Source of the DNA: Rheum nobile
Taxonomy: Eukaryota > Streptophyta > Magnoliopsida > Caryophyllales > Polygonaceae
Length of the DNA: 64,000 nucleotides
Reading direction: 5' to 3'
NCBI GenBank assembly: GCA_027886185.1
Contig: WOAB01000018.1
Coordinates: forward strand, 868,001-932,000
Under the pieces are notes generated by a model. It was not told the DNA's origin, searched no databases, and saw only the letters and a list, made by a program, of their open reading frames with translations. The number at the start of each line of letters is the position of its first letter. Positions within the stretch are counted from its first letter, which is position 1. The translations under genes were made by a program, and so were the position numbers. Below, one piece after another: positions 20,356 through 31,500 of this stretch.

Positions 20356-21749
20356 TGATAAGCACTACTTTGTAGGGCTTAAGTAAGAGTCATTAGAGGG
20401 TTTATTGGTGTCATTCATGTAGATTTAGACACATTCATGTGTATGGCGTTTGGGGGTGAAGTTTGGTGTTTTTGGAGGTGTTTGAGCTGTTTTGGAGATC
20501 ATAGGAGATCATAGGAATCCACAAGGAGAAGACGCCAAGGAAGTGAAGAGAAGAGTAGAAGAACAGTGTGCTGAATTCAGTTGGTTCGTTCTCTCTACTC
20601 AGATGTCCAAATGAAGTGATTCCAATTCGAGGAGTTAGATCTTGAAGTCTACTACAAGTACTCAAAAGATGAGCGCAATCCGAGTTGGGAATCAAAATTT
20701 ATGTGGTTTCTACGGAAGTGTCACAGGAGTTGAAGTACTGGAGTTTCTGTTAAATGGCCGCACCCGGCGGTGGAGTCTGGCGCACCCGCGGTGGGACGCG
20801 CTGAAGATCTTCTTTGCGAGTTTTTAATTCCGTGTTCTTTTAATTCCTAACATTAGTTTCCAAGTTTGTTATTTTCCTTTATTTTATTCCTTATTATTTC
20901 CTTAGTATTTAAGCTTTAGTTAGACTCTTTTAGAGAGCAGATCATTCTCTAACCCTAGTTGCCACCTTTCTACGTTTTTCTCTCACAAACCCTAATGGAG
21001 AACTAAACCTCCATTGTTGCACTTGACAGTTTGAAGCCAGCAATTGATTGGTTGTGAGTTTTCTACTCTTGTTCGTTTTCCTATCTAGTTGGATTAATTC
21101 TCTTGTGCTTGAATGTTTATTGGTTTATGTTGATTTATCTAGAGTAGTTACCTAGGTTTATTGATATCTTCCTAATTGCTAGGACTTGTGATTCCGGGTT
21201 CGGGTTGCATATCTAGTGGCGAGCACGATTGTTGCGTATAGGGGATCCGAGCGCTTCATCGTGAGAGAGAGTTAATTGCATGCTAATAGTAACGGGTTGT
21301 TTCTATTGCATGTATCTTGTTGAATCCTTGGTTGATTGCTATTGCTTTATTGAGTCTTGAAGGTTTTCAGATTTGATTTGGTAATAAGTACTATTAGGGC
21401 TGGTAGAACTAATAGTTACCTATGATCGGGATAAGAACAACTATAGGAATATTAAGAACTTGAGATTGATAGAATTTCGTGATCGACCTTTCTATTGTTG
21501 TGTGGATCTCTGTTGAGTGTGGCGCTTTTCCTCATCATATTCACAACCTTTACTTGCTTTCTTGTTTACTTGCTTTCTTGTTACTTTGTTTCAATATTTC
21601 TACAAACCCCCCCTAGTTCCTAGTTGGTGACGTAAATTACAAGATTAGATAATCTGACTCTCTGTGGGATCGACCCTGACTTGCTTGCTATACTCTGTAG
21701 TAGGTACTTTAGGATTTCTTTGATAGACATCACGACTTTAGCCCTGTCA
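20356..21749 (+). repeat. Ty3 element 3' LTR
   Basis: 1394 bp, TGATAAGCACTACTTTGTAG to ACTTTAGCCCTGTCA, followed by ATACA. It has a small duplication (GGAGATCATA twice near 20495-20515) that the 5' LTR lacks. Confidence 0.92.
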
Positions 21750-21946
21750 ATACACAAAATCATATAATGGAGAAAGAAAAGTAATAAATTATTTGAAGAT
21801 GTAAAAACAAATCTTTGATGTGATAAAAAACAAGATGAGATCCCGATATTATGTGAAAGAGGAAAAAGTTGAAAAGGTGGTTGAAGAATATAAAAACCAA
21901 GCTTTTTTGTGGTTGCTCTATTTTTTTTTTATGAACTAAACCCTTA

Positions 21947-22276
21947 GCTCTCGTTTAGTTTGTGCTACACTTTTCAGGAAGTTGAGTTTTCCCAGAAAAT
22001 ATATTTATTTTCTGTGTTTGGTTCAAAAATAAAACGTGAGAATTTATTTTTTAAGAAGTTGCAATTCCTCCAATTAAAGGAATTGCACTTACCTTGAAGA
22101 GGTAGGTAAGATCTACTTCATACGTTTTTAAACAAAAATATATATTACTTTCTATGTTAATATAAAAATAACAATTTTGAACAAAACATGATTTCACAAT
22201 TTCAAGCAATTTACAATTCCTAGAAAGTAGCTAAATTTTCAGGAATTTAATTTTCAACGTTGAACCAAACAAGGGG
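21947..22276. mobile_element. PIF/Harbinger-like MITE
   Basis: 330 bp between TTA at 21944-21946 and TTA at 22277-22279. The ends GCTCTCGTTTAGTTTG and GAACCAAACAAGGGG are imperfect inverted repeats. AT-rich and noncoding. Confidence 0.55.
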
Positions 22277-22520
22277 TTAGTTTCTGTGTTTGCACTTAAC
22301 CTCAGTAAATTTAGAACGTTCATTCTTTTTGTCGATTGTTGATACTTTCGAACAAAATTTTCAAAACTCTTTATGTAAGGTATTCAGAATGTGTTTGACA
22401 TAACACAATTTACTTTATAAGATTTATGTATGATCATATTACTCCCTAATAGATGTTGTTTTAGCCTTCTATTTCTTATAAGAAATAATTATTATTTTAG
22501 AATTTTAGATAATGATTTAT

Positions 22521-23042
22521 GGGAAATTCCTGTTGGTGCCACTGAATTTAGAGTTATTCCTGTTGGTGTCCCACAATTAAGTTTTTTTCGATTGATGACC
22601 CTAAGGTTTGAGTTTGTTTGCTTCGTAACCAAATTTTTTCATGTTTGTACCATTCCATTTTAAATTGATTAAATTCAAGTTCACCATTGTGTTTCTCTCC
22701 CTCAAATTAGTAAGATTTGACTCCTAAAATACCCAAATTCATGTCCGAACCATGTCGATTTGAATTCCGAAGCAACAACCCGTTTTCAACCTTAAGAATT
22801 CAAATCGGAATGGTTTGAGTATGGATTTGATTGTTTTAGGAGTCGAATCCTACTAAGTTGAGGTCAATAAACATAATGATGAGCTTCAATTTGATCAATT
22901 CAAACCGAAATGATACGGATATGAAAATTTTTGGTTACAAAGCGAACAAACCAAAACCTTAGGAGTACCAACTGAAAAAAACTTAACCGTGTGACACCAA
23001 CATGAATAACACTAAACTGAGGGGCACCAATATGAATTTCCC
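22521..23042. mobile_element. Mutator-like MITE (long inverted repeat)
   Basis: A 522-bp near-palindrome starting GGGAAATTCCTGTTGGTG and ending GGCACCAATATGAATTTCCC, with an exact 9-bp duplication ATGATTTAT (22512-22520 and 23043-23051). Arms are about 230 bp and diverged. The 9-bp duplication and long arms fit the MULE class. Confidence 0.8.
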
Positions 23043-23171
23043 ATGATTTATTGTTGAGTTACGATGTATGTTATTGAAAATTGTGTATATTGATAGTTTT
23101 TATGCAAATTATATTTAGTTATTGGTTAGAAATGAGGTGTGTAATTTTTTTTTAAAAAACTTATAATATTT

Positions 23172-23402
23172 AGTGAGTTTGGATCATATGCGGAGTACTC
23201 TTCCCGTGCGGACGTGCGGAGCATGTACTTTTGGGTCTTATTTGTGCACTTTAACGTCTTATTTGTGCACTTTTTCAAATTTTTTTTTTCAAATTTTTTT
23301 CAAAGCATTTTTCAAAATTTTTGCAAAAGTGCACAAATAAGGCCCTATAGTACATGTCCGCACGTCCGCACGGAAAGAGTGCTCCGCACCGGAACCGCAC
23401 TC
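23172..23402. mobile_element. Foldback MITE, class unassigned
   Basis: Inverted arms of about 60 bp (left GCGGAGTACTCTTCCCGTGC, right GCACGGAAAGAGTGCTCCGC) are joined by a T-rich loop containing CAAATTTTTTT repeats. The copies of GTGCACAAATAAG at the arm bases pair as well. No clear target duplication. Confidence 0.6.
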
Positions 23403-23617
23403 ATATTTTAGTTTAATAATTGTGTCAAAAGTTAAAAGGACAAATAATACTAAACAGAGAGAGTACCATTTTATTAGGTGCCTTACTAATACTACTGACT
23501 ATGTTATTAACCTTAATAATTTACATTATCACCATGGGTTATCACGTAGCCATACAACTACCCTAAAACAACGAATTATACCTGCGATATAAAAACGCCG
23601 TGGCTAAATACATTTTC

Positions 23618-24487
23618 TAAATATACAATACATAGGCACGTATATATAACACGTGTCCGTGCCAAGTTGGCACGTAAATATAACACGTGCCCGTGCAATT
23701 TATTTTATTTTTATTTATAAAAAAACTGTAGCACATGCACGTATCTCGTGCTACAGTAATTTTTTTATATATAAGTTTAATCAAACTAAAAAATATAATG
23801 AAGGAAGTCAAGATTACATTATATCGTATTATTCTATATTGTAATCCTAAGTTCATCATCCTATTACTCGAATATCGGTCACGCTAAGTGTAATGTAATC
23901 CTAACTTCATTATCGTGTTATTCAAAGAACGGTTATACTAAGTGTTATGTAATCCTAACTTCATTATAGTTATTCGATTAATACGATAATAAAGTTAGGA
24001 TTACATTACACTTAGTATAATCGTTATTCGAATAATACGATAATAAAGTTATGATTAAAATATAATTAGTATAACCGATATTTGAATGATAACGAATAAT
24101 AATTTAATGAATTCATGATTACATTATACTTAGTGTAATCATTATTCAAATAATACGATAATGAAGTTAGTATTACAATATAATTAGTATAACCGATATT
24201 CGAATTATACGATAATGAAGTTAGGATTACGTTACACCTAGCTAGTAGAATCGATATTCGAATAATACAACAATCAAGTTAGGAGCATTACACATAGTTT
24301 TTTAGTTTGATTAAACTTAAAAAAAAATAAAAATATTTTTATTATAGCACTGTAGCACGTGCACGGAATACGAACCCGTGCTACATTTTTTTTTAATAAC
24401 AATAAATTGCACGATCACGTGTTATGTTTACGTGCCAACTTGGCACGGGCACGTGTTATATATACGTGCCTATACACTGTATATTTA
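23618..24487. mobile_element. Large foldback MITE with internal tandem repeats
   Basis: Ends TAAATATACAATACATAGGC and the inverse of TAAATATACAGTGTATAGGC. The arms continue through CACGTG- and GTGCCAAGTTGGCAC-rich sequence for well over 100 bp, as far as a Stem-like GTAGCAC...GTGCTAC. The centre (23810-24290) repeats a unit of about 60 bp (TCGAATAATACGATAATGAAG, TTAGGATTACATTA type words). No coding capacity. Confidence 0.65.
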
Positions 24488-24514
24488 AAAAATATATATA
24501 ATACCTCCCTATAA

Positions 24515-26785
24515 AAATTCCTCTAGGATTTGTGCAATAGAATTTGGTTCTAGTAAAACGGCTTATTAGAGTAAAACGGAAGTACTATTAAGGGCCATTG
24601 AATTACAAATAAATGAATGGTTGTGATTAAAAGTAATTGGGTGCATGTTTATATGGTGGAATTGAACACGCATGATTCCCATTAATTTAGGGATTTTTTT
24701 ACCTAAATTATAAGAGATCATACCCTTCCTTTTTTATTTTATTCTCTCCCTCCCAGTTAATATCGATCTCGATTGGAATCCTCTTCGACCTCGACTGAAA
24801 TCGTCTTCAACTTCCGACTGGAATCGGCCACAGAGGAGGGCTTCAACACGCCGCCGGGGTTCAACACGCCGCCGCCGCCTTCGACCTCGACTGAATCGTC
24901 TTCAACTTCCGACTGGAATCGGCCACATAGGAGGGCTTCAACACGCCGTCGTCTTCAACTTCTCTCCCTCTATCAATCCATCCCCATCTTCACGTCCTTC
25001 ACCCATAAACTCATCTCGCTGAATTCCTTCTCGGAAATCTCAGCGACCTCTCAGTTAAAACGCCATATCTTTTTATTTACAACTCCGAAAATTCTACAAT
25101 TTTGAGGGACGAAATTAGATTTCCATATCTATCTCTGGGAGTTGGAATCACCTAATTCCGAGTCCAGACGAAAGAGAACGAGCCAGTTGAAGTCACGCTA
25201 GATTTCTGGAAAGTTGCTGTCAATTCCTTCCCGAAAATCTCAGCGACCTCTCAGTTAAAATACCATATCTTTTGATTTACAATTCAGAAAATTCTCCAAT
25301 TTTGAGGGACGAAATTAGACTTCCAGATCTAACTCTGGGAGTTGGAATCACCCAATTCCGAGTCCATACGAAAGAGAATGAGCAAGTTGAAGTCACGCTG
25401 AATTTCTGGAAAGCTACTATCAATTCTTGCAGAAGTTGAAGTGCAATTCGACAGGGCACTCCGTGGTATCTGGGTTGAAACTTTCAACATCAAAGGAGAA
25501 TCATGAATGTAAGTTCTTACTACTCTGAAGAAGGTGTTATTGTGTTTAATTGACAGCTTGTTCTAGGAAGTTTCAGTTTTGGTGTTTTGGGGTATTGTTT
25601 GTAATTAATATTCAAATTGTTTAATGTGATATTCATACAAATGCTTTTGATATTCATATTGGATGTAGGTCTCATGCATTGAATATTTGATATTTATGAT
25701 GTGATATTCACCTAAACTTTGAATAATTATCATGTGCGAATTAAACTCTGAATATTGACACTGTTTTTATGAATATCGACTACTTACTTGTATGACTATG
25801 TGTATAAAATACGTGAATATCATCACATATGGAATGAATATCGCTATTATAGTATTCAAATTGCTTGTTGATGGTGTTGTTTGTACTGTTTGCAATTGAT
25901 ATTCAAATTGTTTGATGTGATATTCACTATAATGTTGTTCATATTCAGGAGGTTTTATGCGTTGAATAATTGATATTCAAATTTTATGATGTGATATTCA
26001 ATATAATGTTGTTGATATTCATTATAATAATATTATTGATATTCATTATAATAATGTTCATATTCAGGTTGATCGAACGACTGTACGACCCAAAATCGAC
26101 GCGACAATATCATTGGTAAACCTTACCGCCATGAATCAAAGCTTCGAAGATATTGAGTGGTGATATTCGTGTAGTTAGTTGATGACATTCATGTACTTGA
26201 GTGACTATATTAATGTAATTGGGTGGTGGGCGATATTCACAAAATGAGTAGTGATATTCATAAATTGAGTGGTGATATTCGTGTAAGTAAATTTGATATT
26301 CATGTGATTAATTGAGATATTTATGTAACTTAGTGTGATATTCATATTATCAAGTGGTGAAATTCATGATTTAAGTGATGATATTCACATTTTTAAGATA
26401 TTAAATCTTCACTTATTAAATAGAAATCGATATTCAAACAAACATAAACGATTTTCATTAACAAATGATTGATATTCGTGAACATATTAACGATATTCAC
26501 GAACGTTTAGAAATGTTCTTCCTATTTAAATTTTTAATATTTGAATGGGAGCAAAATCGATTAGGAAAGAGAATATTGTATTATTTTCTCTCTCCTGTAA
26601 CAACCAAAATTAATTATTTCTTATTAATAATATCCTTATTAAGTTAGATTTGGTGGTTAGGGCTCTACCATATATCTCCTATAACCCATTAATCCAACCA
26701 TCCATCAACATCAATCCGACGCTCCAGATTAGTACTTTCGTTTTACCACAATTTTCGTTTTACTGGAGCGTGCCTCTTGTGCAAT
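24515..26785. mobile_element. Foldback element carrying foreign-looking GC-rich DNA (candidate Pack-type)
   Basis: The outer 100 bp of both sides are alike in inverse order: CTAGTAAAACGG and GTAAAACGGAAGTACT on the left, and the inverse of CCAGTAAAACGAAAA and GTAAAACGAAAGTACT on the right. Inside are a GC-rich stretch (24765-25000), a 200-bp tandem duplication (25024-25223 and 25224-25430), and an AT-rich part with about twenty GATATTC/GAATATC words (25570-26490). I see no target duplication and no certain gene. Confidence 0.45.
25024..25430. repeat. 200-bp direct tandem duplication
   Basis: The block beginning TTCCTTCTCGGAAATCTCAG repeats at 25224 with about 10% differences. It may derive from captured exon and intron sequence, but no protein was recognised. 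Confidence 0.75.
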
Positions 26786-26950
26786 AATAATGTAACGTAT
26801 ATATAACAATATTCGACCGTTTTTCTTTTGGAGAGAAAATACTTACAAATACAGAACATTTTAAAATTAGTCACGTATTTTTTTGGTTAGGTTTTGTTAG
26901 TCGAACCTCCTATATATATCAGGTCTATTATTTATTACTAATGATGTAAG

Positions 26951-27347
26951 TAGACCTGTCAACTGGGTCGGACGGGTCGGGTCATGTCGGGTTCAGGTCA
27001 TGTCGGATTCGGGTCAAATCGGGTTCGAGTCGATCAAATTTTCGGGTCGGGCGGGTCGGGTTCGGGTTGACCCAGCGGGTTGAACATGTCCTTTTTTATG
27101 ATTATTATTATGATTTTTAACTTTAATAAAATAATTATAATAATATAATTAATATTATATTATTATTTAATAAAGTATATTAAAATATTTAATATAAATG
27201 AAATAAAATATACAAAATAAAGGGGACCCGCAAGCTCGGATTTGCGTTCAGGTCGAGTCGGGTTCGGGTCCTTCTTGACCCAGTGACGTTCGGGTCGGAT
27301 ACAGGTCCTTTCGGATTTTTGGGTTGGGTCAATTTTTGACAGGTCTA
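26951..27347. mobile_element. Non-autonomous hAT MITE
   Basis: 397 bp with TIRs TAGACCTGTCAA and TTGACAGGTCTA and an exact 8-bp duplication GATGTAAG (26943-26950 and 27348-27355). GC-rich ends with repeated CGGGTCGGG surround an AT-rich centre, the same design as 12137-13414. Confidence 0.85.
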
Positions 27348-27410
27348 GATGTAAGGGATTTGACTAGTTATTAATTAACCATTTTTCCTATTCAAATGAA
27401 TAGTGATGTT

Positions 27411-28170
27411 AATGGGGCGGGATTCTCCGTTATTTGTGGGGATTCTCTGTCATGAGGGTGAGGATGCGGATTTTAAATGGAGATGGGGCAAAAAACACAT
27501 CCCTACGTGGGGATGAGGACGGAGATAGAGCCCCCACCCCACTCATCGCCCTGTCCTGTCCCCGTCGGGATTCCCACGAATATCTCCATTAGTAATTCCC
27601 GTGGTATCGTCTATTGAGTTTTTCCACGGGATTACCCATTGAATATCCCCATTTAAAAACTCGATGACTTTCCCATGAGAAATTTTCATGGGTGAAGTGG
27701 GGAGCTTACGGTATTTTTTCATATTTATAATTTATAGTTGGTAATTGATTTTTTTATTTGAAAAAACAGTGTAATAGACATTTATAAGTATTAATATGCA
27801 TGTACAATGAAATTTTAGGGACTTGTTTTTTGTTGAATTCAATTCACGTATTATATTGTTGTATTTTGTTTGACAATGTAGATTAATTGGGGAATCATTA
27901 AATAAAAACGAGTAAAAAAAATTTCACGGGGGTTAAATGGAGATATTTATGGAAAACTTGTTTGACTATAAGTGGAGAAATCGTATAAATTTCTACGGAA
28001 AGACCTGAGACAAATGTTAATTGAGAAAAATTAATGGAGACGAGAATTTGTGGGGATGGGGACGAGAACAACTTTAGCTCCTCACATGGAGATGAAGACA
28101 GAGATATGGAGTGCTTTTCTAAACGGGGATGAGACGAGGATACTACTTCCCATCCCGAACCCGCTCCATG
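27411..28170. repeat. GC-rich-ended repeat element, unassigned
   Basis: The ends AATGGGGCGGGATTC and the inverse of CATGGAGCGGGTTC, together with many GGGGATGAGGACGG-type words, suggest another non-autonomous DNA element. No target duplication was found. Confidence 0.35.
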
Positions 28171-28320
28171 AAGCTTAGTGTAAAATCATTTTAAGCCTAA
28201 AAACGACGTAGTATCAGAACCTTAAAGAAAATGAGTTATAGTGGGAAACAATGAATTATTTAAACCAAAACGACGTAGTATCTACTATCTAGCCGCTCCT
28301 CCTCCCGATCCCTAAACTAG

Positions 28321-28406
28321 CCGTTACATCATCCCCGTTGGCAGACACAAATCCCATTTCTCATGAGACAGCACAGCACATTCAAATAAAATTTCCGACC
28401 GTTGGA
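28321..28406 (-). promoter_or_regulatory. Cluster of MSA-like (M-phase) sites in TPX2 promoter
   Basis: Three AACGG cores lie on the minus strand at 28321-28325, 28335-28341 and 28399-28406, 150-240 bp before the TPX2 start codon. The last reads TCCAACGGTC, matching the YCYAACGGYY MSA consensus bound by three-repeat MYB proteins. TPX2 is a G2/M gene, so the context fits. Confidence 0.55.
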
Positions 28407-28557
28407 GATCGGCGCTCTCATTCGCACCCCTTCTTTATTCTCCAAAACAGTTCCTTGTTCTCTTTCTTGCACATAAAACCGCTTCAGATCAAACCCCGCG
28501 TTTCTCTTATTACCCCCCTTCTCTCAACACACAGAAAGATCCTCTCTTTCTGCTCCC

Positions 28558-31500
28558 ATGGAAGACCTCGGTGCAATGATAATCGACGAAACCTACGAGT
28601 TTACCGCTCCAAAATTCTACGACTTCACCAATGGAGAGACCGAGGAGGAGAAGATGAACGCTGAGCTCTGGTTTGAGACCGCAATCAGCCACGCCCCGTC
28701 ACGTATGCGACTCTTCTCTCTTGATCGTTTCTCGACTTTCTTCGTTTTTTTAGGGTTTTAAGATTGACTGGATCTGTGATTTCGTGGTTTTGGGTTCGAA
28801 TTTGATCTGACTCTGGCTTCTGAGTTGCGAATGACTGAAATTAGTGGGATTGGGATTTCCCGGTCTAGGGTTTTGCAATTCTTTCTTGTGTTATTGGTTA
28901 TTTTTCATTACCATTATAGAATCAATGCAAGCCGTTGGATGAATTTATGTGTGATGTGAAGCTACAGTAAATTGAAGATAGATATTCTCGAAAACCCTAT
29001 GCTTCTTCCCCATTTAGGCTTAGTGGAATATAGAAATCTGATGACTTTTTACTTTTTAGTGTTGAATATAGGAATCTAATGAGTTTTATGACTTGAGAGT
29101 GGAGCTTTTATTTACTTTTATGTTCTATTGCCATATATCCACAGTTGTTTTGGGCATTTTCCCACTAATTTTTGGAGTTTTTCCAGAAATATTCAGTTAT
29201 CTTGATTATTGATGAATCCTTCTCTTTGTGCATCTGGATAGTTTACGCACGCCAAAGGATTATTTATATTTAGGCTTAGTTGCATAGAAAACCATAATGT
29301 TGGTGACTGTTTCGTACTATTTTGAAAACACCTAAATTTTTTTCTGCAAATAATTAGCTCTAGGTTGAACCATGTGCAAATTTTGGCCATCAGTCCTATG
29401 AGATATATTGTATGTGAATATGTGATTTTGATCTCCAAGTTGAACCATGACAGCTCTCATGGCGAGAATCAAGATCGGAAGAGATGTTCGGATCAACATA
29501 GAATTCAATGATGCAGATCAGATGTCAAAGGTAAAAAGCCTTCTTTGTGACCCCTAAAAAACTGCTGATCAGTTTATTTCATTATCCTTCGAGAAATTTG
29601 ATTGTGAGTTGGAATTCTTTTGACTTTACCTTCTTATCGTCTTCTTACGCCTTTATCAGGAAGTAGGATCCTCCGCATCAGCAATTACTGCATCCAATGG
29701 CACGGGGGAGGAACCAAAATTGACCATAGAGCAGAGTTTGATAAGGTAAAGAATCAGAATATTTGTTAGAATACCATCCCACATTTAAAGTTGGGACATA
29801 ACTTGCCTAATATATAAGCTTAGTGGACTATTCCTCTTATTGCCAATTGGTTTTAGGATGGAACCCCACTGGGCTTATGTACTAGGCCCATACGCGCAAG
29901 TTGCGCCATACATACCCACACGCCCCCGGCCCATTGTCTAAATTTGACCATATTCAATTGATCTTTCAACTTTCATCATGATATGTGTATGAACTAATAC
30001 AAGTTCTTGCATTGCAGAGACATACCCTCCACTGAGATCGATCAAGAAAACAAATTAAATGACCAATTAAATCAAGCACTTGAGGTACTTCAATCTTGCC
30101 AAATACTCGCCAGGAAATCATTCAGCAGACTCACTATCTAACTTTTGCGTGCCTAATCATTCGAATATTTAGGTTTATGTAGAAGAAAAATCTTGCGAAA
30201 CCGCTGAGGGGATTCGTACAGGAAAACGAAGGTTAGTTTGATAGTCAAAGAGTGATCCTTCTATAACAAGAGACTACATTGCTGGTTTTTTCTTATATTA
30301 GCTATGCTCTTCTTTGTTGGATTTGCAGCACTTCAATCACTGCATCCCCTGAAGAGATGGTGAAATCAGTAGAACTTACAACGACAGCTCGAATTTCAGG
30401 TTTTGTCATTTTGCCTCGAAACCTATCAATCATCTGGCCTATATACATAGTAGTCACTCACTGAAAGATGTGCAATTTATTACAGAAGCTGTGTGCACAC
30501 CAAAACCACCGGTGTTAAGTGCGAAGAAAGATCCAACACTCACCCTGACAAAGAGGCAGCAGACGGCCAGAAAAATAGCCAGCTTGGTCAAAAACCCCTC
30601 AGCACTGAAAACTAAAGGCCAATTCCAGCAATCACAAGCCAAAAGCAAGAAACCGGCAAGTATAAGGAGGTAGGAGAGGAGCATGCTCAGCTGTAACAAA
30701 ACCAGCATTAATCATCTTAAGCTTGCCAATTTCATGACTTTCCGTCTCGTTTTTTTGTTGTTAATAGGGACGTAAGACAGAAGAGTTCTGTTGGAACTCC
30801 AAGCCTGGCTCAGGAAAACCAAGCTGTCAAAAGGCAGAAACTTGAAGGAGGGCATTCTAGAAAGGTATAAATCTTGGATTATCCATCTGATGTGTATTAG
30901 AATGTACAATGGCCTAATTTATTGATGTTGAATGTAGATACTCAACATAAAACCTCCAAATTTGGCCCATAAATCAAGATTAGGATCAATCAAAGACACG
31001 GCCACCGGCGCTTCAAGTGCCAAGACTCGTATAGAAGACAGAAAGGTTTACGTTCGGGAGCCAGCAGCAACATTTGTTTCAACAGCAGAGATGGTGAAGA
31101 GGTTCCAGTCAAGCACTAGAGACTTGTCACTGCCTCAAAAATCTGTTTCACATGTAACTATGCTTCCATTAACATTGACAAGGCCCAAGGAACCCGATTT
31201 TGAAACTGCACAGCGCGCTCGCCCTGTCAGGGTGAAGAGCTCAGCAGAGCTTGAGGAAGAAATGATGGCCAAGATGCCAAAGTTTAAAGCTACAAGACTC
31301 AATAAGAAGGCAAGTGCAATGAAGTTTTTGCGGAGTTGCTGTCCTTTTCTTCAAGTGTAGCCAAAATTCTTATTTGTAAACCTGCATTTTCTTACAGATT
31401 TTCGAGGCTCCGACTTTAACTCCATTACACAAAAGCATCCCTCGTCCACCCCAATTTCAGGTATATACACAGAGTTATAAATAAGTGAAGACACAGGTTT

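Larger units (their letters stand above)
14815..21749 (+). mobile_element. Non-autonomous Ty3/Gypsy-type element with gag-protease only
   Basis: Two LTRs (14815-16185 and 20356-21749) are flanked by ATACA (14810-14814 and 21750-21754). The 4.2-kb internal part holds a tRNA-Asp-type PBS, one long gag-protease frame, a 1.3-kb noncoding segment with conserved hairpins, and a polypurine tract. There is no reverse transcriptase, RNase H or integrase. It resembles Athila-like relatives and the gag-only (TR-GAG) class, which must borrow enzymes from a partner. The LTRs differ by few substitutions and small indels, so the insertion is recent. Confidence 0.9.

Noticed and set aside
24773..25105. Plus open frame of 110 codons rich in Ser, Thr and Pro
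   Set aside because: Comes from short GC-rich duplications in a foldback element; no start context or domain was recognised, although captured exon sequence cannot be excluded.
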